Shown here: positions 54,740 through 63,630 of the stretch, in pieces | Numbering within the stretch: the first letter of the stretch is position 1 | Layout: each line of letters begins with the position of its first letter | NCBI GenBank assembly: GCA_016235595.1 | Contig: JACRJX010000044.1 | Coordinates: 62,001 to 126,000, forward strand | Reading direction: 5' to 3' | Length of the DNA stretch: 64,000 bases | Source: Verrucomicrobiota bacterium | GTDB lineage: Bacteria > Verrucomicrobiota > Verrucomicrobiia > CAIQCK01 | The notes under the pieces: model-generated | The model's input: only the letters and a program-made list of their open reading frames with translations | Database searches by the model: none | What the model was told of the DNA's origin: nothing | Made by a program: the position numbers and the translations under genes

Positions 54740-55507
54740 TCAGTTCGTCTGGCGAGGTCTCCAACGAATCTCGCACTTTGGCTGCTCCTTCTTCAGCGCA
54801 TCCACTGCCGCCTTCGTCACCTTGGTGTCGTTGAGGCAAAGCTCCCGCAACTGCGTCAGCTCCCTCAGATGCTCCAGCCCTGCGTCGCTGATGTTCGTGG
54901 CGTTGAGGTCAAGCACTCGCAACTGCGTCAACGGCGTCAGACGGGCCAACCCTGCGTCGGTGATTGGCGAGCGGCCGAGACAAAGCTCCCGCAATTGCGT
55001 CAGCCGCTTCAGATGTTCCAGTCCCACGTCCCTGACCTCCGTGCGGCCAAGATCAAGTCTCCGCAACTGCTTCAGCGGCCTCAAATGAACCAGCCCCGCT
55101 TCCGTGATCTGCGTGGCGTTAAGCGCAAGCCTCTGCAACAATGTCAGCCGTATCAAATGTATCAGCCCCTCATCTGTGACCTGTGTGAAGTTGAGCGAAA
55201 GCTCCCGCAGCAGCCTCAATCGCCTCAAATGCTCCAATCCCTCGTCGGTGATTTGCGTGCTGGTCAGGTCAAGTCTCTCCAACTGTGGCATCTGTTCGAG
55301 GGCGAAAAGGTCCCTGTTTCTCACCCGCGAATCTTTCAAGTCCAACTCCGTAGCCAATGAGGGATCCTGGCCCTTGAGTCTCTCCACAACGACCCAAGGG
55401 AGCGGTGGCGCGAGTATGGGTTCGGCGGCGGAAAGTGACGCGGCCAAGCCCGCGACGACCAGCAGCGTCGGGAAAGCCGGGGGCGCGAGGAATCGTTCCA
55501 GCTTCAT
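54740..55507 (-). CDS. Secreted leucine-rich-repeat protein
   Basis: This 255-residue exported protein has a signal peptide at about residues 1-28, then about eight LRRs of 24 residues with the pattern L-x-x-L-x-L-x-x-T-x-I-T-D-x-G-L-x-x-L (for example LERLDLTSTQITDEGLEHL). They form a short solenoid for protein binding. There is no other domain. It lies between a Gfo/Idh gene and a scrap of the same gene, which suggests arrival by recombination. Its ligand is unknown. Confidence 0.9.
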   Translation of the reverse strand: MKLERFLAPPAFPTLLVVAGLAASLSAAEPILAPPLPWVVVERLKGQDPSLATELDLKDSRVRNRDLFALEQMPQLERLDLTSTQITDEGLEHLRRLRLLRELSLNFTQVTDEGLIHLIRLTLLQRLALNATQITEAGLVHLRPLKQLRRLDLGRTEVRDVGLEHLKRLTQLRELCLGRSPITDAGLARLTPLTQLRVLDLNATNISDAGLEHLRELTQLRELCLNDTKVTKAAVDALKKEQPKCEIRWRPRQTN

Positions 55508-55612
55508 CGGCGCGAAGTCTATCCCCGACGGCTTGCGATGGCAATCCCACCAACCGCTGCGGTAGCCGTGAAGAGCAACGCCGAACGCTGCTGAATCGGA
55601 TATTCTCCGCCG

Positions 55613-56974
55613 CTAGATGCCAAACCCGTCGCGGTAATGTTTGCGGATGAGGGCGTCGGCTTCGGGGCAGTTCCTAGCGCGCATCTTCGCAGCGTCCCAC
55701 TCGATCCGCTTCTGGAGACGAGTGGCAAGGTTGCCCACCAGCAATGCCTCGGTGTAGGGACCGGAATACTCAAAGCCGGCTTTGGCCATCTGGGGCTTGC
55801 GCGCTTTACACGCCTCCACCCATTCGGCGCGATGGCCGACGGAGCGCGGGAGAGTTTTTGGCGGCCGCTTGAAGTCCTGCATCTTGCTCTCCGGCAATAG
55901 CCGCGGCGCGCCGCACCAGCCGCCACAGAGCATGGCGCCTTTGTCGCCGATGAAGAGGATGCCGTTGTCGTCCAACTCGCGTCCGGCTTCGAGATCGGCG
56001 GGGCGACCGGGTTTCTTGCCGCCGTCATACCAGTAGAGCTTGAGAGCGGGACGTTTGCCCTTGGCGGCAAACTCGTAGGTGATGATCTGCCACGAGGGAT
56101 AGGTTTCCTTTTTGAGCGGGCTGCTTTGGCATTCGGCGGCGACGGGCGCGCCGAGGTCGAGGGCGAAGAAGGCGGGGTCCATGTTGTGGATGGCCATGTC
56201 GCCCATTGCGCCGGTGCCAAAATCGAACCAGCCGCGCCAGGCCCGCGGATGGTAGCAGGGATGATACGGCCGCTCCGGGGCCGCGCCGAGCCAGAGATTC
56301 CAATCAAGCGTCTCAGGAACGGGCACGGTTTCCGTCGGACGATCGAAATCCTGTTTCCAGAACTTGCCAGGACGGTCGCTCCAGCAATGAACTTCCTTGA
56401 CGATGCCGATGGCGCCGGCCTGGAGCCACTCGCGCGTGAGGCGCAGGCCCTCGCTGGCGTGGCCGTTGTTGCCCATCTGGGTGACAAGGCCGGTCTTCTT
56501 GGCGAGGTGGGTCATGGCGCGCGCCTCTTCGATGCTGTGGGCCATCGGTTTTTCGACATAGACGTGCCTGCCGGCGCGCAACGCCGCCATGGTGATCGGC
56601 GCGTGCATGTGGTCGGGCGTGCCGATGACGACGGCGTCCACATCCTTGAGTTTCTCAAGCATGACGCGGTAATCGGTGAACTTCTCGGCGTTGGGGAAAG
56701 TCTTGACGGTGCGCGCGGCGTATTTCCAATCCACATCGCAAAGGGCGACGATGTTCTGGCTGGAGATGGCCGGGTCGCGCAACACTCCCCCGCCCTGCCC
56801 GCCAATGCCGATGCCCGCGACGTTGAGCTTCTCGCTCGGCGGGATGACGCCCCGGCCGAGGACGTGACGAGGCACGATCTGGAACGCCAGCGTCGCGACC
56901 GCCGCGCGGCGGAGAAAGCGCCGGCGGGAGATGGAAGGACTGGTCTGGATGGAGGAATCGTTGTGATTTTTCAT
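55613..56974 (-). CDS. Tat-exported Gfo/Idh/MocA-family oxidoreductase
   Basis: This 453-residue protein has a twin-arginine signal (ISRRRFLRRAAVATLAF) and an N-terminal Rossmann fold (GIGIGGQGGGVL), followed by EKPMAHS, the family's catalytic lysine region. The C-terminal sheet domain includes GAMGDMAIHNMDP. Exported members are common in Verrucomicrobiota and Planctomycetota and may act on sugars with bound NAD(P). Start at ATG 56974 is where the signal peptide opens; the frame runs to 57040. Its C-terminal end is repeated beside the LRR gene. Confidence 0.92.
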   Translation of the reverse strand: MKNHNDSSIQTSPSISRRRFLRRAAVATLAFQIVPRHVLGRGVIPPSEKLNVAGIGIGGQGGGVLRDPAISSQNIVALCDVDWKYAARTVKTFPNAEKFTDYRVMLEKLKDVDAVVIGTPDHMHAPITMAALRAGRHVYVEKPMAHSIEEARAMTHLAKKTGLVTQMGNNGHASEGLRLTREWLQAGAIGIVKEVHCWSDRPGKFWKQDFDRPTETVPVPETLDWNLWLGAAPERPYHPCYHPRAWRGWFDFGTGAMGDMAIHNMDPAFFALDLGAPVAAECQSSPLKKETYPSWQIITYEFAAKGKRPALKLYWYDGGKKPGRPADLEAGRELDDNGILFIGDKGAMLCGGWCGAPRLLPESKMQDFKRPPKTLPRSVGHRAEWVEACKARKPQMAKAGFEYSGPYTEALLVGNLATRLQKRIEWDAAKMRARNCPEADALIRKHYRDGFGI

Positions 56975-57060
56975 GGTGGCGAAATCTGACAGAGCATTAT
57001 CGGAGCGTCGGGAGGATTCAATCCCATAGTAGTCCGCCACCCCCGTGCAGGGATGATGAT

Positions 57061-57084
57061 GTCCCGCTACGGAGTCGCGGGCTA
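57061..57084. repeat. Palindromic repeat at a gene end
   Basis: GTCCCGCTACGGAGTCGCGGGCTAC has arms CCCGC and GCGGG. Its right end supplies the TAG stop of the neighbouring Gfo/Idh gene. The style resembles REP units elsewhere in the window. Confidence 0.5.
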
Positions 57085-58263
57085 CAGAATCGCCAGAGGG
57101 TTCTGTCGAGTCTGCAATGGGAACGTCACGCGCTGGCCGTTGAGCCGATGCGATTCGAAGATGGCCATTATCATCTCGATGGTCACGCGGCCCTCGTGCT
57201 CGTTGCAGAGCGGCGGCCGGTTCTCGCGCATCGCAGCGATGAGGTCTTGCGCGGCCAGCAAGTTACGTTCCGCTGGCACCTTGTTTCCAGTAACCGGCTC
57301 CGGCTTCCCAACGCCCGCGGAACTGATCGGCACCCACGCGCGGGACTCGCCCGACGGCAGGAACGGACTGCCCGGCAGAAGCTGCGCGAACGGCTCCTTG
57401 CCCGGGCGAAGGTCCACAATCCCTTTCGTGCCGATGAGTTGCAGGCCAAACCCCGCGTTCTTGTTGCCGGCGTTTTGAATCGAGTCGAAGAACAATGGCA
57501 TGCCCCGCTCCATCTCGAAACGCGCATGAACCTCGTTACCCGCCAGCGGGCCGACACCTTCGTCACCGTCTTTCACATCGCCGCGCACGACCGGCCGCCC
57601 GCCCTGCAAGAGCGTCGCCGAACAGGCAAGAGGCTTGCCGCCGAAACAGTTCGCCAAGTTCAACACATGCGATCCCAATACCCACAGGTCGAGGGCGCCG
57701 CCGCGCGAATCCTCCTTGCCGCGCCCGCGCAGTTCCAGCAACCGGCCAATACCATCCTCCTTCAGCAGCCGGTCCACTGCCTGCAACGCGGGGTTGTAGC
57801 GCTCGACATGTGCCAACGCGAACTTCACCTGCCGCCGTTTGCACGCCGCCATAATCTCATCCGCCTCCGCCAGCGTGCGGCAGAACGGCTTCTCGCTGTA
57901 GATGCCACGCGCGCCCGCCTCGATCGCCGCCAGTGCCATGTCGCGATGTTGATCAATGGATCGCGGTGCAATTGCGACGATGTCCGGCTTCGTTTCAGCC
58001 AGCATTTTGCGGTAGTCGGCAAAGCCTTTCGTGATCTTGAGCTTCTTCAACGCAGCCGCGAGTCCCCTGGCATCCGCGTCCGCCACCGCCACAACCTCCG
58101 TCTCCGGCACGCGCAACCACATCGTGTCCAACCCGTGTCCGTAATTCCCGCGCCCCGTGTGTCCGATGACGGCGACGCGAAGTTTGCCTGAGGTTTCGGC
58201 TGCGCGAGACGCGAGCGCGACACCAGAAGCGATGGAGGCGGCAAGAAATTCACGACGGTTCAT
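57082..58263 (-). CDS. Tat-exported Gfo/Idh/MocA-family oxidoreductase
   Basis: This 393-residue protein has a twin-arginine signal (MNRREFLAASIASG) and a Rossmann fold (VAVIGHTGRGNYGHG). SEKPFCRTLAEAD holds the EKP catalytic motif. Its sequence differs strongly from the neighbour at 55613-56974, so it is not a recent duplicate. The stop codon lies inside a palindromic repeat. Substrate unknown; likely a periplasmic sugar. Confidence 0.92.
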   Translation of the reverse strand: MNRREFLAASIASGVALASRAAETSGKLRVAVIGHTGRGNYGHGLDTMWLRVPETEVVAVADADARGLAAALKKLKITKGFADYRKMLAETKPDIVAIAPRSIDQHRDMALAAIEAGARGIYSEKPFCRTLAEADEIMAACKRRQVKFALAHVERYNPALQAVDRLLKEDGIGRLLELRGRGKEDSRGGALDLWVLGSHVLNLANCFGGKPLACSATLLQGGRPVVRGDVKDGDEGVGPLAGNEVHARFEMERGMPLFFDSIQNAGNKNAGFGLQLIGTKGIVDLRPGKEPFAQLLPGSPFLPSGESRAWVPISSAGVGKPEPVTGNKVPAERNLLAAQDLIAAMRENRPPLCNEHEGRVTIEMIMAIFESHRLNGQRVTFPLQTRQNPLAIL

Positions 58264-58488
58264 GGCAAGAGTCTCCTTTGCATTGGCGCGATCCTACCTT
58301 CCGCCAGCAGTCCATTCGAGGCCAAACGACAAAAATGAATCCCATCCCGCACGCTTGCCTTATTGTGCGTCTGGGCAGGCAACAGTTCGGCTTCACTCAC
58401 TGGTTCTACGGTCTATGAAGTCATTCAGACAGGTTGGGGGTGTTTTGCGGGTATTGTCGCTATTGTGTGTTTCCATCCGTGACAAGTT
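58264..58488. other. 225-bp gap
   Basis: The gap between two minus-strand genes holds no credible frame or RNA. I see no clear terminator. Confidence 0.4.
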
Positions 58489-59382
58489 CTAGTTTGCCGG
58501 ATTTTTCCCTAAAAAGTCGTGTTCAATGGATAGATAGAGAAAGACTCCGACATCAGGCGATGCACGATTCAAGCCCACAGGCACTGCTGCACCAAGAACG
58601 ATCTGCATGCCATTCGCGAAGTTGAAGGCCTTGCGAACTCCGGGTGAAATGAGTGTGACGAACTCGTGTTTCTGACCGCCATCCTCCGCTTGCAAGTTGT
58701 TCCAGTTTCCGACCCATTCCAAGAGGAAGTGGAGATCAGAGGTGGCTGCATAGATGACGCTGGCACCGAGATTGTAGTGCCAGGCGTCGTTTTCACCCAC
58801 TGTGGCCGCGTCGGGCAGAAACGTGCAGCCGGCGTTGAAATGAGTAAACCACCGGTCGCCCCACGCCGCGCTGAAAGGGAGGTTAACCTGCGCACCAAAG
58901 GTATCGTCGGTGAACCCCGCGCTCTTGGAACCGGTAGGCAACACCACACTTGCTCGCGGCGCAAACGCCCGTAGCGTCTTCTCATCGTAGTAAACCTGAT
59001 AGCGGTAGTTCAGCAACACATCACCCAGCCCATCAGTTTGAGTCGAGCCGTCGTCCGAAAACAGATAGGGAACGGTGTAACTGAGTTGATGTTTCTGGCT
59101 GAACAGCGGCCATTCCTGTGTGAAACTGGTCTCCCAGATTTCCTCATTGGAACCAGACAACCGTTGCACGTAATACCCGGCGGTGAAGATGTGTTGCACC
59201 ACGCCGGACTCCTGATTGTAAGCCTCTTCAATCAGAAATGAATTGTCCATTATGCCATCGACAGGCCGCGAGGCGGCTTTGACTTGTGCCGCGCCCTCGG
59301 CGGCCAGCGTGGACAGAGAGGCAGAAAGCATCAAGACCGTCACAATCGTCCCCGTGGTTACCGTCGTTGTTCTGATCGTCAT
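58489..59382 (-). CDS. Outer-membrane beta-barrel, MetA/phenol-pathway-like
   Basis: This 297-residue exported protein begins with a signal peptide (MTIRTTTVTTGTIV...LAAEG). Alternating amphipathic strands (QHIFTAGYYVQRL, HQLSYTVPYLFSDD, LLNYRYQVYYDE, FLYLSIEHDF) and an aromatic C-terminal region point to a barrel of the putative MetA-pathway-of-phenol-degradation family, whose members are probably transporters or channels. GLGDVLLNYRYQ and SVVLPTGSKS are typical of that group. ATG 59382 is chosen because the leader starts there. Confidence 0.72.
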   Translation of the reverse strand: MTIRTTTVTTGTIVTVLMLSASLSTLAAEGAAQVKAASRPVDGIMDNSFLIEEAYNQESGVVQHIFTAGYYVQRLSGSNEEIWETSFTQEWPLFSQKHQLSYTVPYLFSDDGSTQTDGLGDVLLNYRYQVYYDEKTLRAFAPRASVVLPTGSKSAGFTDDTFGAQVNLPFSAAWGDRWFTHFNAGCTFLPDAATVGENDAWHYNLGASVIYAATSDLHFLLEWVGNWNNLQAEDGGQKHEFVTLISPGVRKAFNFANGMQIVLGAAVPVGLNRASPDVGVFLYLSIEHDFLGKNPAN

Positions 59383-59677
59383 TGTCACAGTGTTTTCTGA
59401 CTCCAATCCTGCTGATCCAATACACACTAACACGGAAGGCGATCTCCCCCAAATTCTCTCAACTGACGCTGCGTTTCCGACGCCATCGACCTCGCTTTGA
59501 GAGTTGCAGGCGTTTCAAACTGCTTTTCGGTCCGGCCGCCTCATGCGACCCGCAATACTGCGGTCCAGATACCAAGAGTCCTCCGCTTCGCGAGTGCGAA
59601 CACAACCCCGCATCCGGGGCCTTGTTGCAGAAAGCGACAGGAGGGAATAGCGTAACGAACCACTCCGGCTCGTGTAT

Positions 59678-60043
59678 CTACGTCAGCGTTGACCGACCGA
59701 CTGGACCTTCCCGCGAAGCTCCAACCGATACCACGCCGACTCGACGGGGAAGAACTTTGAGGGATAAAGAGGACGACCTGCTCTCTGCACTCCACGTGTG
59801 TCCCTTGTCGCTGCTGCGTTTGAGAACAATGTCGGTGTTGCCCACATCACCCGGCCCGTCGTTGCGTTTCTCAGCAAAGATGAGCAGGTCGCCGTTGGGC
59901 GCCTGAAGAATCGCCGGAATGCGGTAATTGGGCTTGTTGTTCGGCGTCGCGGGAAAGACGCAAGTGGTTTCAAATAGCGGCTCGACAGCCTGCACTTCGC
60001 CGCACGCGGCCAGCACAAGGGCAATAAGAAATGCACACCTCAT
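59678..60043 (-). pseudogene. Truncated sialidase gene, N-terminal part only
   Basis: Up to about residue 86 this reads as the start of an exo-sialidase: a signal peptide, then NYRIPAILQAPNGDLLIFAEKRND and the Asp-box SSDKGHTWS. After that homology stops and 35 unrelated residues follow into a stop codon. Those bases include the 56-bp repeat at 59713-59768. The fragment lacks the remaining blades and active-site residues, so it cannot be a working sialidase. Its ATG overlaps the stop of the hydrolase upstream (ATGA), so the locus was once an operon. Confidence 0.8.
59713..59768. repeat. 56-bp repeat, copy 1
   Basis: Identical to 61063-61118 at 52 of 56 positions, with unrelated flanks. On the minus strand one frame gives FFPVESAWYRLELR. 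Here it lies in the broken 3' end of the sialidase fragment. Confidence 0.75.
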
Positions 60044-60882
60044 CGCCCGAGTCCCTGTTTGAGGATAAAGCGAAACATCGCCTCCGACTCGAAGAAGGCC
60101 GGATCGTGCTCATGACCTTTGCCGGGAACGACGGTCAGTTCCATCGGTCCGCCGAGCGCGCGATAACGGTCATAAATGGCCTGGCTGTTCTTCTCCAGCG
60201 GCACCACTTTGTCAGCATCGCCGTGGATGTGGAGAACCGGAATCTTCGCCCTGGCGATGGGCGCGAGTCGCTCAACGGGATTGTGCTGCGCGAGCTGGGC
60301 ATCGAGGGCAGCCTCGCTCAGGTGATATGCGGGAGCGGCGCGCTTGAAACCGGGATAGCTGCGCAGGTCCCCCACCGGGAAGATGCCCGCAATACACTGC
60401 ACCCAATCGGGATGATCGGCGGCGAAGTTGTAGTGGTTCAAACCGCCGCGGCTCTGTGCGAGCAAACAAACCTTCGGCGCGAGTCCATAGGTCTTGGTGA
60501 CATGCTGGTAAAATGCAGCAAACTGCTCGCGACTCTTCGGATTTGCAAACGTCTCGCCGACATAGATACCGGCGACGTAGAAGCCGTTCGTGAGCAACCT
60601 CGACATCAGCCATGCGTTGCCCGTGCTCGGATGGTGGCCAATCGTCGGCGCATACCAGACCCACGGTTTCGCACCATCAGGCGCGGGCTTGAATGGATGA
60701 ATCACGAATGCCTTGCAGTCAGCGACCTCGAAGTTGTCGCGCTGCGCGCCGTAGTCGGTATATAGGTTGGGAGAGGTCTTTTTGATGACCGGCGATCCCG
60801 CACGAACCGATGCAGCAAGCAGTGGGATCAGCGCGACAATGACACCAAGACGCAGAAGGTGGAGAATTGAGCGGGTTTGCAT
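60040..60882 (-). CDS. Secreted alpha/beta hydrolase
   Basis: This 280-residue exported enzyme has a signal peptide at about residues 1-28. The nucleophile is in LAQSRGGLNHY, the aspartate in HGDADKVVPLEKN and the histidine in GKGHEHDPAF. It is a small single-domain esterase or peptidase of the prolyl-oligopeptidase-like group, substrate unknown. It overlaps the truncated sialidase by 4 bp. Confidence 0.88.
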   Translation of the reverse strand: MQTRSILHLLRLGVIVALIPLLAASVRAGSPVIKKTSPNLYTDYGAQRDNFEVADCKAFVIHPFKPAPDGAKPWVWYAPTIGHHPSTGNAWLMSRLLTNGFYVAGIYVGETFANPKSREQFAAFYQHVTKTYGLAPKVCLLAQSRGGLNHYNFAADHPDWVQCIAGIFPVGDLRSYPGFKRAAPAYHLSEAALDAQLAQHNPVERLAPIARAKIPVLHIHGDADKVVPLEKNSQAIYDRYRALGGPMELTVVPGKGHEHDPAFFESEAMFRFILKQGLGR

Positions 60883-61032
60883 GACACCACGCTAGAGACA
60901 GCCCGGCTATTTGCCAAGAGTTTGTTGTCGGCCCGACACCGCGCGGGGGCGTTCCGTTCGCGGCACACCCGGCCCGATGTCCCCGCCGATCCACGCCGCC
61001 TTCGTTCGGGTTTCCGGGAGGAACACTGACAG

Positions 61033-62349
61033 CTAGCGCGGGTTCACAGTCCCGGTTCGCTTGCGAAGCTCCAACCGATACCACGCCGACTCGACCGGGA
61101 AGAACTGCGAGAGATAAACGCGGTCGTAGCGGTAGTGCGTGATGACATCGAGAATCTCGTCGCGATGCCGAGAAACGAACCCGTCGTCGGGACAAAGCGT
61201 CACCACCCACGCGGCGAAGCACGGCTCGCGCACGTATTCCTTTTCCAGATGCATCCGTGGCGAGGCGCGACCCTGGACGCGCAGGCCGGCGTTGGCCACC
61301 TCGACTGCCTCCGCTTCGCTGTGCTGCGGCTTCCACGCCGCGTTCATGACGCGCCAGTCGTGTTCGAAATGTTCCTTCCCGTTGACATCAAACTCGCGGC
61401 ACAGCGGCAGGCTTTTCGCGGCCAATTCCGCGCTCGCGCGCAATCCTTCAGCATACGCGTTGCGCAAAGCGGGGTCTTTCTCCATCTCCCACAGTGCGCG
61501 CAGGCAGATGACACCCTCCGAGCCTGTCCACGAGTGACGTCGTCCCTGAGCGGCATCAAAGACCATGCCCGTCTGACAGATCTCCAGCCGGCTGCGTCTG
61601 CCCTTGCCCATCTTCTCGTTTGCGGCATCCAGGTAGCGTTGATGCCATCGCGGCTCGCCCGTGAATTCATGCATCGCCTTCATCACGAACAACAGTCGCG
61701 GCGCGCTTTCCCAGGTGGGTTTGTCGAAACCGCCGCGATACTTCGATGGCCCGCCATCGCACGGCATCCGCCAGCCGCTGGCGTCGAGCACCTTCACGAC
61801 CTCGCAGAACTTCGCAACGAGCCGGCCACGTTCCGCGGGTTCTGCCAGCCCTTCGCGCACGTAGCGCCAGAGGCCGTAAAGCCACGGCGTCGTCTGGTCG
61901 TTGGAACCCATCGGATAGGTGGTCTTGCCGTCGGTGGCCACGCCACGCGCGATGAAGCCCGGCGTGTTGCTCACCGAGGCCAGGAACAGAAGCCCGTCCA
62001 CAAGCCGGCGCACCTTCACCTGGTCGGTTTCGCTGCGCGTGAGCTTCCAGCGGTTGCACATCGCGTCCAGATAGAGGCCGTTGAACATCGGCCCGTCCTC
62101 GTTCGGCACACCCCACGAAAGCGCGCTCGGTTTGTGTTCGCGGCAGTCCTGCGGTGTCGGACGGATGATGCGGCCATCCAGGCCGGTGTAATCAAGCATG
62201 ACGTTGTGTTCGTCCACAAAACGCCGCCAGATTTCGGAGTGGGCTTTCTCGACGGCAGCTTCGACTGCGAGTCGTGGCGTCGGCTCGACAGCACCTCCGT
62301 GGACTGCGGCAGCGAATGCCACCGCTATGAAACATTTTGAGAGCTGCAT
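61033..62349 (-). CDS. Secreted protein of unknown function, possibly an alpha/alpha toroid
   Basis: This 438-residue exported protein has a signal peptide at about residues 1-20. The mature part is rich in helices with Trp, Tyr and Gly-containing turns (DQTTPWLYGLWRYVREGL, ESAPRLLFVMKAMHEFTGEPRW), which suggests an (alpha/alpha)6 barrel like those of some glycoside hydrolases and epimerases. I do not recognise the family. Its last residues (FFPVESAWYRLELR) are encoded by the 56-bp repeat at 61063-61118. It is separated from the next upstream gene by 15 bp. Confidence 0.65.
   Translation of the reverse strand: MQLSKCFIAVAFAAAVHGGAVEPTPRLAVEAAVEKAHSEIWRRFVDEHNVMLDYTGLDGRIIRPTPQDCREHKPSALSWGVPNEDGPMFNGLYLDAMCNRWKLTRSETDQVKVRRLVDGLLFLASVSNTPGFIARGVATDGKTTYPMGSNDQTTPWLYGLWRYVREGLAEPAERGRLVAKFCEVVKVLDASGWRMPCDGGPSKYRGGFDKPTWESAPRLLFVMKAMHEFTGEPRWHQRYLDAANEKMGKGRRSRLEICQTGMVFDAAQGRRHSWTGSEGVICLRALWEMEKDPALRNAYAEGLRASAELAAKSLPLCREFDVNGKEHFEHDWRVMNAAWKPQHSEAEAVEVANAGLRVQGRASPRMHLEKEYVREPCFAAWVVTLCPDDGFVSRHRDEILDVITHYRYDRVYLSQFFPVESAWYRLELRKRTGTVNPR
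61063..61118. repeat. 56-bp repeat, copy 2
   Basis: Second copy of the repeat at 59713-59768, here read as the in-frame C-terminal end of the unknown secreted protein. The four differences are substitutions; no gap is needed. Confidence 0.75.
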
Positions 62350-62364
62350 CGTTTGTCCCCCTAT

Positions 62365-63630
62365 TCAGAGTCCTAGCAACCGTTTCGTAACCACCATCGT
62401 TTCCGCCTGCCGTTGTTCGACAAACGCCATCGCTTTCTTCACCTTCGCCAACGCGGCGGGGTAGTCGTCGTGGATCGCGAACAGCGTCTCCGCCATTCTC
62501 GCTGCGGGCGTGGAGTCAAACTCCAGCAACCATTCTGGCAGGCCGATGTCCTCGAACATCCAGCATTTCGGGCTGTGGAACTCCGAGTAGGTGTGGATGA
62601 CCGGCGTGCCGTTGGCCAGCGCGATGATGAGCGAGTGCGGCTCGTGGCAGACAGCGGTGTGGGCGCGCGCGAAGACGGAAGCGGCTTCGTCGGCGTTCCA
62701 GAAGTAGTCGAGGTTAACGACGTGCTTGCGGATGTCCACCGGCAACAGGTCGTGTAGGAGACGCTTGTTGTGCTCCATCTCTTTCTTCACCTCGGGGGCG
62801 ATGAGCACCGTGAATCCGGTTCGTTTCACCCAGCGTGTGATGAGGTCGCGATACACGGCGGCGCGTCGCTCGTCGTCCGCGATTTGTTGTGGCGAAGGGT
62901 GCAACGGGTTGAGGCTGGGCACGCGCTTGTCGTCCACGCCGGGGAGCTTGGCGGTGTTGGTGCGAAGCTGGATCGTGATGAACTTTCGATCTTCCAAGCC
63001 GAGCTTCTTCATCGTGGCCAGCCCACGCTCCTCGTCGCGCACGTCAATGCCAAAGCAACCATCAGGGCCGAACTCCAACACGGGTGGCTTCACACCGGCC
63101 TTGCGAAGAATATCGAGGCTCTTGTGGTCCCGGCAATAGATGAACGCGGCGCCGTTGAGCAACGCGATCCGTTCGGCCGCATCCTTGCCCTCGACCATGT
63201 TGGGAAAGTAGGACTGGCCGTAGAGGCCGTAGGGCTTGCCGATCTTGTGGCAGAACTCCATGAAGCTCGTATCCTGTCCCATGCCGGAGTTGCGGATGAA
63301 CAGGTCAGCACGGGCGATGGCTTGGCGCAGCTTTTCGTCGCGTTCGCCCTTGCCCGTCAGGCTGCCTTGCAGGAACTCCACCTTGGGAAATCGGCGGCGC
63401 AGCATGGCGGTGACGCGTTCATCGAGTTTCATCGCCCACACGACGACGCGCACATCCGGCAAATGCCGCTCGATGATCCGCAGCGTGCCCGGCGTGTGGC
63501 CGATGTCGCCGATATTGACGGTGTCCCATGCGGACTGGAGCAGGATCGTCTTCGGTTTCGCCGACGCGGCATACGCGGAAGCACCGAGCGCGGCGGTGAC
63601 GGTTGCAATGAACTGGCGTCGTGTGGTCAT
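62365..63630 (-). CDS. Polysaccharide pyruvyl transferase-like protein with Tat signal
   Basis: This 421-residue protein shows the pyruvyl-transferase fold: SAWDTVNIGDIGHTPG at the N-terminus, the FIRNSGMGQDTSF region, YCRDHKSLDILRKAG and AHTAVCHEPHSLIIALANGTPVI near the C-terminus. Known members move pyruvate from phosphoenolpyruvate to sugars in the cytoplasm. Here the first 22 residues are a twin-arginine-like signal (TTRRQFIATVTAALGASAYA), which would place it outside. Its ATG overlaps the sialidase stop by 4 bp. Confidence 0.82.
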   Translation of the reverse strand: MTTRRQFIATVTAALGASAYAASAKPKTILLQSAWDTVNIGDIGHTPGTLRIIERHLPDVRVVVWAMKLDERVTAMLRRRFPKVEFLQGSLTGKGERDEKLRQAIARADLFIRNSGMGQDTSFMEFCHKIGKPYGLYGQSYFPNMVEGKDAAERIALLNGAAFIYCRDHKSLDILRKAGVKPPVLEFGPDGCFGIDVRDEERGLATMKKLGLEDRKFITIQLRTNTAKLPGVDDKRVPSLNPLHPSPQQIADDERRAAVYRDLITRWVKRTGFTVLIAPEVKKEMEHNKRLLHDLLPVDIRKHVVNLDYFWNADEAASVFARAHTAVCHEPHSLIIALANGTPVIHTYSEFHSPKCWMFEDIGLPEWLLEFDSTPAARMAETLFAIHDDYPAALAKVKKAMAFVEQRQAETMVVTKRLLGL

